A stretch of DNA of 64,000 nucleotides from Hippasteria phrygiana (Eukaryota > Echinodermata > Asteroidea > Valvatida > Goniasteridae). The notes beneath the pieces are model-generated. The model made no database searches and was not told where the DNA came from. It saw only the letters and a list, made by a program, of their open reading frames with translations. Location of the stretch: the NCBI GenBank assembly GCA_037893225.1, contig JAZGUH010000559.1:620001-684000 (forward strand). Reading direction: 5' to 3'. Each line of letters opens with the position of its first letter. Within the stretch, counting starts at the first letter, position 1. The translations under genes were made by a program, and so were the position numbers. Of the stretch, positions 40,938 through 49,910 are shown one piece after another.

Positions 40938-41831
40938 TCAAAAGACATCGTTATACGCTATAGCTAAATCCGATCTGCCTATCTGGTGCATGATGCGCCG
41001 AAATATAGTATTTATATCGTCGTAACCTCTATGGTCTGAATAAAATTTATAACAGGTCATAAAAGCTTTTTCGGTCGTTTTTTTATAATCGGCATCTATT
41101 TGTTCTACGCAATTATAGTTCATTCCAGCGTATGTACAAAATTGTCTCCAATCTATACCTAATTCATCGGCTAGTTTCGTTAAAGTATCCATTATACCTC
41201 GTTTATCTTTACTTATTAAATAAGTCGGTGTCAACGGACCCATATATCCATATTTTACGTCGTCAGCGATATTTCTAGATCTAGTTTCGAAGAATTTCAA
41301 CTTGTAAGTATATAGAGTTAGTCCGGAGCTGATCAAGATCTTCTTGAGATCTTGTTTATAGTCTTTATCGAAACACGCCTTGAGATACCAAATATACGTT
41401 ATCATTCTAACTTTTGTATAATGATCATATTTAGACGACTTGATGTACTCTAAGAATTCTACATTTATTCCCATAAAGATCGCGACCTTTTCCATATGTT
41501 GTATAACGGCTTTAGTCGCAATTTCGTCCAATAAGAAAAATATATTTTTTTCGTGGTCCGCTATAATTTTTGGCATTTTTATATTCTCGTCGTATAGTAT
41601 ACACTTGTTCGCTACGTCTACAAAAATATCGTAATATTCGTCCGTTACGTTTAAATTAGTTGGTCTCGTTGCGCTACTAGTCTTTAAAGTACTCGCGTAG
41701 CTACGTTCGTAGAATGTATCGAAAGAGGTTACGTTACTTAAAGAACGATCTACACGATCCAAAGGTGTCGCAAAAAATCCAGTATTGAAATCGCACGTAG
41801 TTGGCTTTCCGATGTTTAACCACTTGCACAT
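40938..41831 (-). CDS. tandem death-domain protein
   Basis: A 297-residue protein. Residues about 213-293 form a death domain: MDTLTKLADELGIDWRQFC, then CVEQIDADYK, a helix with FMTCYKFYSDH, and the hallmark IFRRIMHQIGRSDLA. Residues about 103-172 (AVIQHMEKVAIFMGINVEFL ... DLKKILISSGL) look like a second, weaker death-fold domain. Death domains form homotypic complexes in apoptosis and innate immune signalling. A viral copy would be expected to bind or block host adaptors; this is inference. The N-terminus MCKWLNIGK is shared with the Cys-rich protein. The segment YERSYAST (about 41-48) is encoded by the short element-specific repeat. No signal peptide or membrane segment is visible. Confidence 0.8.
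   Translation of the reverse strand: MCKWLNIGKPTTCDFNTGFFATPLDRVDRSLSNVTSFDTFYERSYASTLKTSSATRPTNLNVTDEYYDIFVDVANKCILYDENIKMPKIIADHEKNIFFLLDEIATKAVIQHMEKVAIFMGINVEFLEYIKSSKYDHYTKVRMITYIWYLKACFDKDYKQDLKKILISSGLTLYTYKLKFFETRSRNIADDVKYGYMGPLTPTYLISKDKRGIMDTLTKLADELGIDWRQFCTYAGMNYNCVEQIDADYKKTTEKAFMTCYKFYSDHRGYDDINTIFRRIMHQIGRSDLAIAYNDVF
41689..41717. repeat. element-specific short repeat inside the death-domain gene
   Basis: GTACTCGCGTAGCTACGTTCG, read in frame on the minus strand as part of YERSYAST. Confidence 0.7.
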
Positions 41832-42096
41832 GATTTATATATATAATGTTTTTTTTTTTTTTCTCATTTTTTATCGTAAAGGGGGTTTCCCTTTTGAAAT
41901 CTGTTGTACTCGCGCAGCTATACTCGTAGAGTGTATTCCTTTCCGACGTATTTTTTTATCGTAAAGGGGGTTTCCCTTTTGAAATCTGATGATTTTTGAA
42001 TTTCTGGTGTATTCCTATACGACGTATTTTTTTACTCGGTCGTACGCCCTACGAGCGTAGCTTCGCGAGTAGCTAGGCAGCCTGTATAACGATTTT
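41832..42096. promoter_or_regulatory. intergenic region with TATA-like sequence, right arm
   Basis: Read on the minus strand, TATATATATAAATC directly precedes the start codon of the death-domain gene. Two copies of the short repeat (41906-41935 and 42041-42072) and a duplicated GTAAAGGGGGTTTCCC block are present. Confidence 0.55.
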
Positions 42097-45000
42097 TTAA
42101 ACATTTGTTCGATAATGATCGTGCATCAGAGTATGAATTCCATCATCTAAGATATACCGTTTGTCGTCTCTAGGATTGAGCGATACCTTATTTTGAGTTA
42201 AAGAGTTCACGATATGTTTGTCGCTCCTCAACGTGTTCATATCGTGTCGATAAACTCTAGAGTTAAAGAGGCAGTCTTTATAATCTTGATGAGTTATCGC
42301 GTTGGAAACGACGTACTTTTTGACTCCTTTTGATTTCTTAATGTTCTTCTTATCGTCCATGAAAATAGAGTACATTTTTGATCTGATGCAAACCACTTCT
42401 TTGATAGGTTTTCCGCCGCATTCGTCCTTGAACTTGCCTATTATTTTCTTGTTTGAATCGTCGTATAAAAAGTGGTCTTTCTCGTAGTTGCTAAAATCGT
42501 ACGAGTCTTTATCCTTTTTCATGTCTTTGTACAAGTCTTCAGTTTCAATACGTAAGAGCAACGAGTCCGTATCGGTATAAATCAAATCGACTTTGTCTTC
42601 ATATTTTACTTTTAGTTTATCGTAATAAAATTCGTACATTAAAAGCTTCGATAAGTCTAAAATACTCATACCGCAATAGACGGGTTTGTTTAACACAACT
42701 CGAGTTTTATACATGTTTATCATTAATAGATTACAGCGTTCAAAAATTGTCCTACCGTTGTAATTGGGCTTAGCCACCAGACGACGAATTCTATCTTCTT
42801 CGTGGGCTCTACACAAGTGAGTATCCATTCGCTTTCTAACGTCTTCCATAGTTTTGCCAAATACCGAGTTGTTCATCAATTTAAAAAAGTCTTTTTCAAA
42901 ATCGGATTTAGCTTCTTTTCTGAGTTGGGTATTTTTATCGATGTAAGATTTCATCCAAGGCGTTTGAGTAAACTTTAAAACCCTATGTACTTTAGTTAGT
43001 TCTAAACCGTGAGCGAGGTAAAATTTTAGATTTCTATAATGAAGTACGTAATTCTTTCTCGGTCCACCCGTCGCTACCAACTTAGTTTCGTTCGACGGTT
43101 TAGAGTCTGTTTTTTCCATCGAGTCTAGCTGATAAGGACTCATCGATTCTAAAGGTATGACTCGGTTTACGGGCGCTAAAGGATAACCGTTGTGTAAGTC
43201 GTGCAGTTCGGTTGGATAGTCTAAATCCACTTCAAGAATATAGCCCCAAAGAGAGTCGTCGGCTAGAGACGATATATATTCGGCGGTAAACAAACCTAAT
43301 TTCTTTTCGTCGATCCACCTAAAGTCTGAGATCGGTAATGGTTGACTCATGGCCCATCCGTAGAGGTTGTTGGCGTCTAGATACGAAATATACGAGTTGG
43401 GTTTGCTCGGATCGTAATCTTTTAGGTATGAGTTGTTGGCCTCGGCGTAGCGAAGTGAGCCCACGCTAGATATTCCCCCTCTGGTCCCTTTCTCTACAAA
43501 TAAATGCTGATCTATATTGGTCAAGAGTTCTAATTTGGCTTTAGAGTGTTTTAATAAAGCGTCCCAACTTAGGCCGGGTGATGTAAAATAATGGCACGGA
43601 TCTAATCCGTAATTTGCTATACAGATTGTTCTAAAATTCTCGAATACGCTGGATAGTAATAGTACATCGGTCAATACGTAGAGGTCGTGATATTCACCCA
43701 AGTTTTTGATGCCGAAGGTCCGCCATACTTTTTTAGCGTGTTCATAGTCAGAGTCGCTTATGTGTTTATCCGTTAGACCGCTGTAAAAAGATTCTTTCGG
43801 CGGTAGAGTAGTTTCGCTAAATCGTTCAAAGCTGTCCATATACTCGTACGGATATACACCCTTTTTAATTAGAAGATCTCGTTTATCGTGGCCGATGGGT
43901 GGCGCTTCGTCGTCTTCGTCCAAAGGTGAAGACTCTGCCAAGTAACCATCGCCCAAAGGTGATAGGGGACTGTTAGACTCTGCCAAGTAGGTTATCAGTT
44001 TTCCGATTACGTTGTAATCGTTAACTTCGTCTTCGTCTTCATCCGGGTCTATCGTCGTCTTCGTCGCTTTATCCCGCGGCTCTGGGTCTATCGTCGACTT
44101 CGTCGCATAGCCGACGGTGGCTTTATCGATATACTTAAACGCGTCTATCGGACAAGCGGCTACCAATCGTTCCAACGACGTGGATAAGAAATTAAATGAA
44201 TCTAAAAATCTGAGTTGACCTATCGAAAATGAAATATATTTTTCGGACGTTTTAGCTATACACTTTAGTTTTCCGTCGGTTTCCGAAATACTCTGCATAA
44301 TCAAATGGGCGTCGTAATTTTCTAAGTTGTGAAAGATGACCGGTATTGTCGTTTTGTTAGGTACGATTCGCAATTTTAAGTTACAGCACATGTGCGCGGC
44401 TCCTCTATACTTACCGGTGATGTGACAATGGTCTCTTACTTTTCTAAACGCGCAAATCTTTTTGACGCATCTATAGCAGAATTTTGTCGGATATTTCCCT
44501 TCGAGCTCGTCCTCCTTTAAAAACTTGTTTTCTATAGCGGATATATAGTCCGCTTTAATATACCGACCTTTTTCCCCCGTTGGTTCGTCCAACTCGATGT
44601 GTTTATCCGCGATTATTTCTAATAGTTCTTCGTTAGTTTTTTTACCGAGATGATCTAAATTTATATCTATCGGATGCGTACATTCGCAAGTGTTGGTTTT
44701 GTATTGAAGGGGGTACTCGCAAATCCAGCAATTTTTAGCGTCGTTATGAGCTAACTCGTCTTCGGTCGTAAAAATCATGGGTTTAGGATTTGAGAATATT
44801 TCGTTGATTTTGTCTTTTTCGGCTAGTAAACGATTTAAGAAATGTGATGTCGCGTTCGCTCCTCTATAAATTTGAGGATCGCCTAAGACTCGTCCGTCGG
44901 GCCCGATTATGATATATGCATAACCGCAAGCTTTATGTTCGTGAGTCTTTTTAGTGCGCGGGGGTTCTTGTGGCACTTGCGTACTCGCGTAGCTACACTC

Positions 45001-46407
45001 GTAGGGTGTAGAGGGTACTAAGATACTTTCAAAGTCGGCGTATATAGTAAAAGGCGCCGGTTGTTTATTTTTAAAGTTTTTAAATTTTAGAACGTTGTTG
45101 GTTGAGTCGGGTAATACCGCTAAAGCCGGGGTTTGGCTAACGCCCCTACAATCTATCTCGTGTCTGTCTAAAATATCTTGTCTACTAAAATGTTGTAGGC
45201 ACCACGTACAAAAATATTTGCGTCCGTTGTGTTTAGTTTCGTTGGATAGTAAACGGCTTAGGTTTTTTATCCAACAATAATGATTATTGTCTCCTTTAGA
45301 AAACAGCAGTAGATTGATGACCGGTTTTCGTTGAGTAGTTATTCTCAGCGGGAAAATTTTATTTTCATAACCAAAAACGTTAATGGCGAGACTGTTCTGT
45401 TTTTCGATCTTGTCAATATCTGTGATGGGGGTTGGAAACGCTACGTTCTTAAAATCTAATCCATCATCTTCTTTGAAGATGGAATTCCTTTCGTAGTGAA
45501 TAGTATAGTTGGGGTTGTTTTTAATCGATTCTTTGACAGAGGGAGTAAATAATCCTAAGGCGGCTCTCAACGCCCATCTGATACACTCCTGATCTTCGTT
45601 TTTAACGTTGACGACTGCCTTTTTATGGATTATGTGAGGGGGTAGTGGAATGTAAGAAGAACCTCTTATCGGTTGGTAATTAGAAACGTTGATATAGAGC
45701 GCCTTTAAATCGTAAACGACCCAACCGCTTCCGTTTGTTTGAAATTTTTCTATTTTTTCGATTATGAACTCTATCTGTTCTCGTACTTGGTTTTCTATTC
45801 CGTCTTCGTTTAATGCGGTCGATTGAAACCCAAAAAACATGCTCGTGTCTTCAACAAAAGTATCGTTCGCAAGATTATATTTTCTCAACGCCGCTTTTAA
45901 TGCGAGTTGAAATTTAAAGCTTCTAAATTCGTTTAGTGCGCCTTTCAATGTTTCTACAATTTTTTGCTCGTTTTCATTAAAAAATGCTAGAGGATCTACG
46001 AGAATTCTGTCGATATTCATCTCGTAATTACGTAAATAATTTTTGAATGGTCTCGGAGCCGTTTCGTTAAAAATCAAGGGGACGAGTTCTTCGTCGGGTT
46101 TTTTATAGTATCGTCGTATGGCGGATTCTAAATCTTTTTTAATGTGTTGACCCCTTCTTCCAGTAGGATCGCCCAGCGGAATATGCTTATCCGCGATTAA
46201 ATGTTCTAACGATTCTTTAGACTTAGATCGTAAATTTTTATAAAGTGCTTCGTTCTTTTTTATGGCCGATAGAAAGTCTCGTCTGATATATGCGCCATCG
46301 CGTCCAGTTGGTGGGCCCAACGTAATGGTGTATTTGTCGATGTATTTTTTCAAGCAGTATTTTGGCCAACGTGTGTAGCCTATCGCTGGTATCATTCTGT
46401 TTTCCAT
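42097..46407 (-). CDS. polB: family B DNA polymerase, right copy, intact (1436 aa)
   Basis: A replicative polymerase of the large PolB family found in Polinton/adinto-like elements and in many animal genomes. Order of parts: two SAP/HeH-like repeats (about 22-50 and 70-97, with PTGRDGAYIRRD and PTGRRGQHIKKD); a C2H2-like finger (about 397-418); the exonuclease motif YADFES (about 457); a third SAP-like repeat (about 598-626); an endonuclease-VII-like zinc segment CYRCVKK...DHCHITGKYRGAA (about 642-672); Exo II HNLENYDAHL (about 692); Exo III YHDLYVLTDV (about 905); motif A DANNLYGWAM (about 1009); motif B with NNSVFGK (about 1175); and motif C YTDTDSL (about 1277). No frameshift or stop is present. 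The start follows TATTATAAAG. The segment YECSYAST just after the Exo I motif is encoded by the short repeat. Confidence 0.92.
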   Translation of the reverse strand: MENRMIPAIGYTRWPKYCLKKYIDKYTITLGPPTGRDGAYIRRDFLSAIKKNEALYKNLRSKSKESLEHLIADKHIPLGDPTGRRGQHIKKDLESAIRRYYKKPDEELVPLIFNETAPRPFKNYLRNYEMNIDRILVDPLAFFNENEQKIVETLKGALNEFRSFKFQLALKAALRKYNLANDTFVEDTSMFFGFQSTALNEDGIENQVREQIEFIIEKIEKFQTNGSGWVVYDLKALYINVSNYQPIRGSSYIPLPPHIIHKKAVVNVKNEDQECIRWALRAALGLFTPSVKESIKNNPNYTIHYERNSIFKEDDGLDFKNVAFPTPITDIDKIEKQNSLAINVFGYENKIFPLRITTQRKPVINLLLFSKGDNNHYCWIKNLSRLLSNETKHNGRKYFCTWCLQHFSRQDILDRHEIDCRGVSQTPALAVLPDSTNNVLKFKNFKNKQPAPFTIYADFESILVPSTPYECSYASTQVPQEPPRTKKTHEHKACGYAYIIIGPDGRVLGDPQIYRGANATSHFLNRLLAEKDKINEIFSNPKPMIFTTEDELAHNDAKNCWICEYPLQYKTNTCECTHPIDINLDHLGKKTNEELLEIIADKHIELDEPTGEKGRYIKADYISAIENKFLKEDELEGKYPTKFCYRCVKKICAFRKVRDHCHITGKYRGAAHMCCNLKLRIVPNKTTIPVIFHNLENYDAHLIMQSISETDGKLKCIAKTSEKYISFSIGQLRFLDSFNFLSTSLERLVAACPIDAFKYIDKATVGYATKSTIDPEPRDKATKTTIDPDEDEDEVNDYNVIGKLITYLAESNSPLSPLGDGYLAESSPLDEDDEAPPIGHDKRDLLIKKGVYPYEYMDSFERFSETTLPPKESFYSGLTDKHISDSDYEHAKKVWRTFGIKNLGEYHDLYVLTDVLLLSSVFENFRTICIANYGLDPCHYFTSPGLSWDALLKHSKAKLELLTNIDQHLFVEKGTRGGISSVGSLRYAEANNSYLKDYDPSKPNSYISYLDANNLYGWAMSQPLPISDFRWIDEKKLGLFTAEYISSLADDSLWGYILEVDLDYPTELHDLHNGYPLAPVNRVIPLESMSPYQLDSMEKTDSKPSNETKLVATGGPRKNYVLHYRNLKFYLAHGLELTKVHRVLKFTQTPWMKSYIDKNTQLRKEAKSDFEKDFFKLMNNSVFGKTMEDVRKRMDTHLCRAHEEDRIRRLVAKPNYNGRTIFERCNLLMINMYKTRVVLNKPVYCGMSILDLSKLLMYEFYYDKLKVKYEDKVDLIYTDTDSLLLRIETEDLYKDMKKDKDSYDFSNYEKDHFLYDDSNKKIIGKFKDECGGKPIKEVVCIRSKMYSIFMDDKKNIKKSKGVKKYVVSNAITHQDYKDCLFNSRVYRHDMNTLRSDKHIVNSLTQNKVSLNPRDDKRYILDDGIHTLMHDHYRTNV
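44981..45010. repeat. element-specific short repeat inside polB
   Basis: GTACTCGCGTAGCTACACTC and following GTAGGGTGTA. It is read in frame within the right polymerase as YECSYAST. The left polymerase has a shorter, altered remnant at the same place (about 32350-32372). Confidence 0.7.
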
Positions 46408-46462
46408 CTTTATAATAGATGTTTATTTTATTTAAAATATTAAAAAATATTTAATTTTTTTT

Positions 46463-46739
46463 GCCCCAAGAATTTAGAGTGAGATTTTTTGTAGCTCAGG
46501 AGGCCCATAAGAACGTAGTTCGGGGGGGGTAAACGACAAAAAAACTCTCTTATTTTCTAGATTTTCTAGATGTATAGATATACACCAACATCTTGCTTAA
46601 TTTTAGATGATTTTTAGATGATTTTTAGATGATTTTGGAATTCCAAATCCCTCTAAATTTTGGTGTATATCTATCCAGCAAAATTTGAGAGATTTACATT
46701 TTTAAAAAGGTGGGGTAATATTCTCCTTTCCCTACTACT
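46463..46739. repeat. right subterminal region
   Basis: About 275 bp outside the right arm. It includes triple TTAGATGATTTT (about 46605-46633) and TGTATATCTATCCAGCAAAA, related to the left-end iterons. It ends CCCTACTACT. Confidence 0.6.
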
Positions 46740-46744
46740 ATTGG
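46740..46744. repeat. target-site duplication ATTGG, right
   Basis: ATTGG directly after CCCTACTACT; it matches 30500-30504. Confidence 0.75.
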
Positions 46745-47071
46745 TACTTCAACCATCTTTATAAACAGTTTCTTTGTTCACTTTGAAAATCTTTATAAAC
46801 AGTACACTTTCAGACTGAAACTAATCAATTTGGTTTTTTGATCATAACCAAATTGCTTTATCATACCGCATCAAGCGGTTGGCAGCTGGACAAGTTGCCC
46901 CGTGGCTATTTTTGTTGTTGCCATATTTTTAAATTTTTGAACCGTACTTACAAAAATATTATGCAACTATATGATTAAATATATGGTTTTTCATTCACAA
47001 AATTTTGTGTGGGCTGTAAGTACAGCATCACTTCCTTTTTAATTATTTGGTTTAACAGAGTACTATTTGTA
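46745..47071. other. host DNA between the element and CSKMT
   Basis: The 3' flank of CSKMT. AT-rich, nothing else recognised. Confidence 0.5.
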
Positions 47072-47739
47072 CTATTTGCTCAATTTGATAACATACAAAA
47101 AATACTCTGTACCAAATGCACAGCCAATATCTTGAAAAGTCATGGAAGCCTGATTTCTGTCGACATCAGTTAATCGAAGAGCCTCTTCAAGAAACGTGAG
47201 TCTCACGTCAGGATCCTCATCTGAAAACTGCAGGAATGTTCCCTGTGGCACCAACACCCGAACAGTCTCACTGAATGATGCCAGTGCAAGACTGCAATTG
47301 TTACTGTGCAGCATTGCATCAAATGTGCCCTTCTCAAACACTAAGTCAAACTGGTTGCTTCTGAAGGGAAGTCTGCTCGCATCACCCACCACAAACTGGA
47401 CAGACTGCTTCTCGGATGGGTGGGTTTTTTTGGACATTGACCGTGCCTGTTCGACTGCATCCAAGGCAAAATCTGTGCTGACTATGCTCATGGTATCACT
47501 CTTGTCTTTCAGTAGGCAACTTGAAAGAGTTGAAGTTCCGCAGCCAAGTTCAAGGACGTTTGTTACTTGAAAGATTTGTTTGTTGGTCTTTCCTGGGTGG
47601 GTGTAATTTTCAAGCCACTGATTGGCTACATCGTGAGAGAAGAACCAATCAAATGGTTGATCACTGACTGCCTTCTTCCTCGCATAGAAATCGTCCCAAT
47701 ATGTCTTCTTGCCCATATCACCTCTGTGATAATCTTGTG
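47072..47739 (-). CDS. CSKMT: citrate synthase-lysine N-methyltransferase (METTL12 type), last exon
   Basis: A class I S-adenosylmethionine methyltransferase of 214 residues from the ATG at 47716. In mammals CSKMT trimethylates a lysine of mitochondrial citrate synthase. Visible motifs: KTYWDDFYARK and FDWFFSHD at the N-terminus, motif I VLELGCGTSTL (about 54-64), ST-DFALDAV (about 81-89), VVGDASRLP, FDLVFEKGTFDAML (about 124-137) and the family hallmark QFSDEDPDVRL (about 164-174). The reading frame continues upstream of the ATG to a strong acceptor (TTTTACAAACAG, exon start 47739). An upstream exon with the mitochondrial presequence is therefore likely. I did not find it. Confidence 0.85.
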
Positions 47740-48206
47740 CTGTTTGTAAAACAAAAACGACGCTTACAATAGCATGCAGTCAAGGAAGTCCTCTGTACCC
47801 AGGTACTAAGGTGCATTCACTGCAGTGCATGCAGTGAGAATACCGCACTGGCCACTGGCAGTTGTTGGAAACTACAGTCGGTGTAACAGTTCCGGATCAT
47901 TGACAGTTCACTTAAATTAACCAGTTCGCGCCAAGGTTATTTTTGCCAAAAATTTCTATTTTCCAAAAAGGCAAAATATAGCAGCCAACTTCTGATATAC
48001 AGCCAAACGCCACAAATACTGATTTGCAAGAGTCGATTCAACAGTATTTGTACAATATTTCTTGCCGAAACCTCATATATTTCAATACTCCGGGTGCGCC
48101 CACACACACACACACAAAGTCCGAGAAGTCTGTGGATGTGGACCGTGTGTTGAACTTGAACTTGGCCGCTGCGCATAGCCGCCTGTTCTACAATTTACGC
48201 TCCGGT
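47740..48206. other. upstream of the CSKMT exon, nothing recognised
   Basis: Intron or promoter region. A short AC repeat lies near 48100-48117. Confidence 0.45.
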
Positions 48207-48620
48207 GAGTTTGTATATGCCGGCAATCGTGGACCTAGGACAAAAGAATTCGAGCGCAGACAAAGGGGTCCACGTTTGACCTAACGTCCACGATTGAAAA
48301 TCGTGTACAAAACCAATGGGAGGCCTTCCGAAAAAGTTAGAGTATTATAAACAAAAGAGGAACAATGGGAGGTCCACGATTGCACCCGTTTACATGACTG
48401 TGTGTGTGTGTGAGTTTGTATATGCCGGCAATCGTGGACCTAGGACAAAAGAATTCGGGCGTAGACAAAGGGGTCCACGTTTGACCTAACGTCCACGATT
48501 GAAAATCGTGTACAAAACCAATGGGAGGCCTTCCGAAAAAGTTAGAGTATAAACAAAAGAGGAACAATGGGAGGTCCACGATTGCACCCGTTTACATGAC
48601 TGTGTGTGTGTGTGTGTACA
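48207..48620. repeat. 205-bp tandem duplication with TCCACGATT motifs
   Basis: The unit starting GAGTTTGTATATGCCGGCAA is present twice in tandem (48207-48411 and 48412-48611). Each ends in a (TG)n run. Within a unit GTCCACGATT and its inverse AATCGTGGAC recur about four times. The ORFs here are by-products. Confidence 0.8.
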
Positions 48621-49446
48621 AAACAAATGAGGGATTAGTGTGTTGAGACGTCACCCGGAGGTGTTTTTACCCGTCAGCCATGCCTGTGTATAAAAACAGC
48701 CAGATCGTGTAAACACGTCCTCCAAAGCGAACTGGTTAAATAAGAATTAATCCAAGTGCAACAACATTTGTTTGTTAAGAATCTTTTTACACGAATTTCA
48801 ATGGCCATCATTTTGCAATAGTCGGAAAAGGAATTTTGAAGATCGCTTCATTACCGGTATTACCCATAATGCAGTTCATCAAAATTTAAAATTATCTTGT
48901 AGTTGGCCTCTCAGACGTGAAATGCCAGTCAAAATTCTTGTTTCCCCCCGGCATAGTCAACATTCATCGTTTTTTATTGACTTTACTAAGTTTTCTTGAT
49001 AGAAAATAATCTCATATGTCACAGATTAAAATATTTTGGCAAGTGAATTTACTGACTTGCCGTCGTATTCGCCGAAAGATTTTCATGCACGTTTTAAACA
49101 GTTGCGGATCACCACCGTTTGCATAGGTAGAAACACGGCGAAGTTAAAAAAGAATTGCTGCCATCTGGTAAATAAAAAACAAAAAGCCCCTCCTTCTTCC
49201 TCAAAAAAAACCGGACGTTAAACATGTTTTGTTTTTTTACTTAACTTGGCCTAGCTGTTATAGTGTTAATCCTTGTTTAAATTTGTTTTTTTTTAAGCTG
49301 ATGATTGTTAATGTTTGGGACGCACGGACTCTCAGGCCCAATGCATATATGCAGGCTGTTCTTTAGCGCAACAAGGCAACACGCGTGAAGTGGTCAGCGT
49401 ACTTGATCCGGAACTGTTGTAAGCGATCCGGAACTGTCGTGTTCAA
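48621..49446. other. intergenic, nothing recognised
   Basis: No gene or clear repeat. Confidence 0.4.
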
Positions 49447-49448
49447 TA

Positions 49449-49908
49449 AACCTTTTCGACATTCTCAAAGCATCATGGGAACTGCATCAGCCCTAACTGA
49501 CATTAGAAATCAAGTACATTAGAACGGACGTGATTGATCGCATTGGTCACATGTTCGTTGTCATGATTGCAAAAAAACCTCTTCTGATTGGCTAAGTAAT
49601 AATGTGACATTATTAGCTGTTCTAATTCCAGAAATTTGCATTCATCAGTAACTGGTACCCTGAGAGGGATTCCCCAATTATTTCCTTTATTTGTATTACT
49701 GTATTGCCATTTAAAATTGATTTTTCTGGTTATTTTCCTTATGTTCCATGCAAAGATATGTGAAAAGGGTATCGCTCAACTCATGACAGATATTTAGCAT
49801 AAAATCAATTAATATTTGGACTGGTTCACAGTGCCATAGGTTTGTGTATAAATTACATGGTTTGTTTGGCCTCCAAACCCACAATGCATTGAGAATGTCG
49901 AAAAGGTT
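49449..49908. mobile_element. TA-flanked MITE with AACCTTTTCGACATTCTCAA ends
   Basis: A perfect 20-bp terminal inverted repeat (AACCTTTTCGACATTCTCAA and inverse), with TA outside both ends. It is 460 bp and non-coding. It is of Tc1/mariner type by target. Confidence 0.7.
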
Positions 49909-49910
49909 TA

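Larger units (their letters stand above)
41791..46462. repeat. right arm of the long inverted repeat
   Basis: The inverse copy of 30906-35351. At its inner side it contains an extra partial duplication of the intergenic region (TATCGTAAAGGGGGTTTCCC at about 41870 and 41957; GACGTATTTTTTTA at about 41943 and 42020). Confidence 0.9.
30505..46739. mobile_element. 16.2-kb PolB-PCNA-VLTF3-death-domain element (Polinton-like ends)
   Basis: A complete insertion. The left end is AGTAGTAGGG (30505) and the right end its inverse CCCTACTACT (46739), with a perfect ATTGG duplication outside (30500-30504, 46740-46744). Two inverted arms (30906-35351, 41791-46462) each carry a DNA polymerase B gene. The outer 275-400 bp of the two sides are not homologous along their length but share iterons. 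The centre carries a Cys-rich protein, PCNA-like clamp, VLTF3 and a death-domain protein. Termini starting 5'-AG and 5-6 bp duplications are known of Polinton/Maverick elements. The usual Polinton integrase, ATPase, protease and capsid genes are not present. Without the 2494-bp insert the element would be about 13.7 kb. Confidence 0.85.

Noticed and set aside
30505..46739. Ordinary Polinton/Maverick
   Set aside because: Ends and PolB fit, but integrase, ATPase, protease and capsid genes were looked for in the ORFs and not seen, while clamp, VLTF3 and death-domain genes are present.
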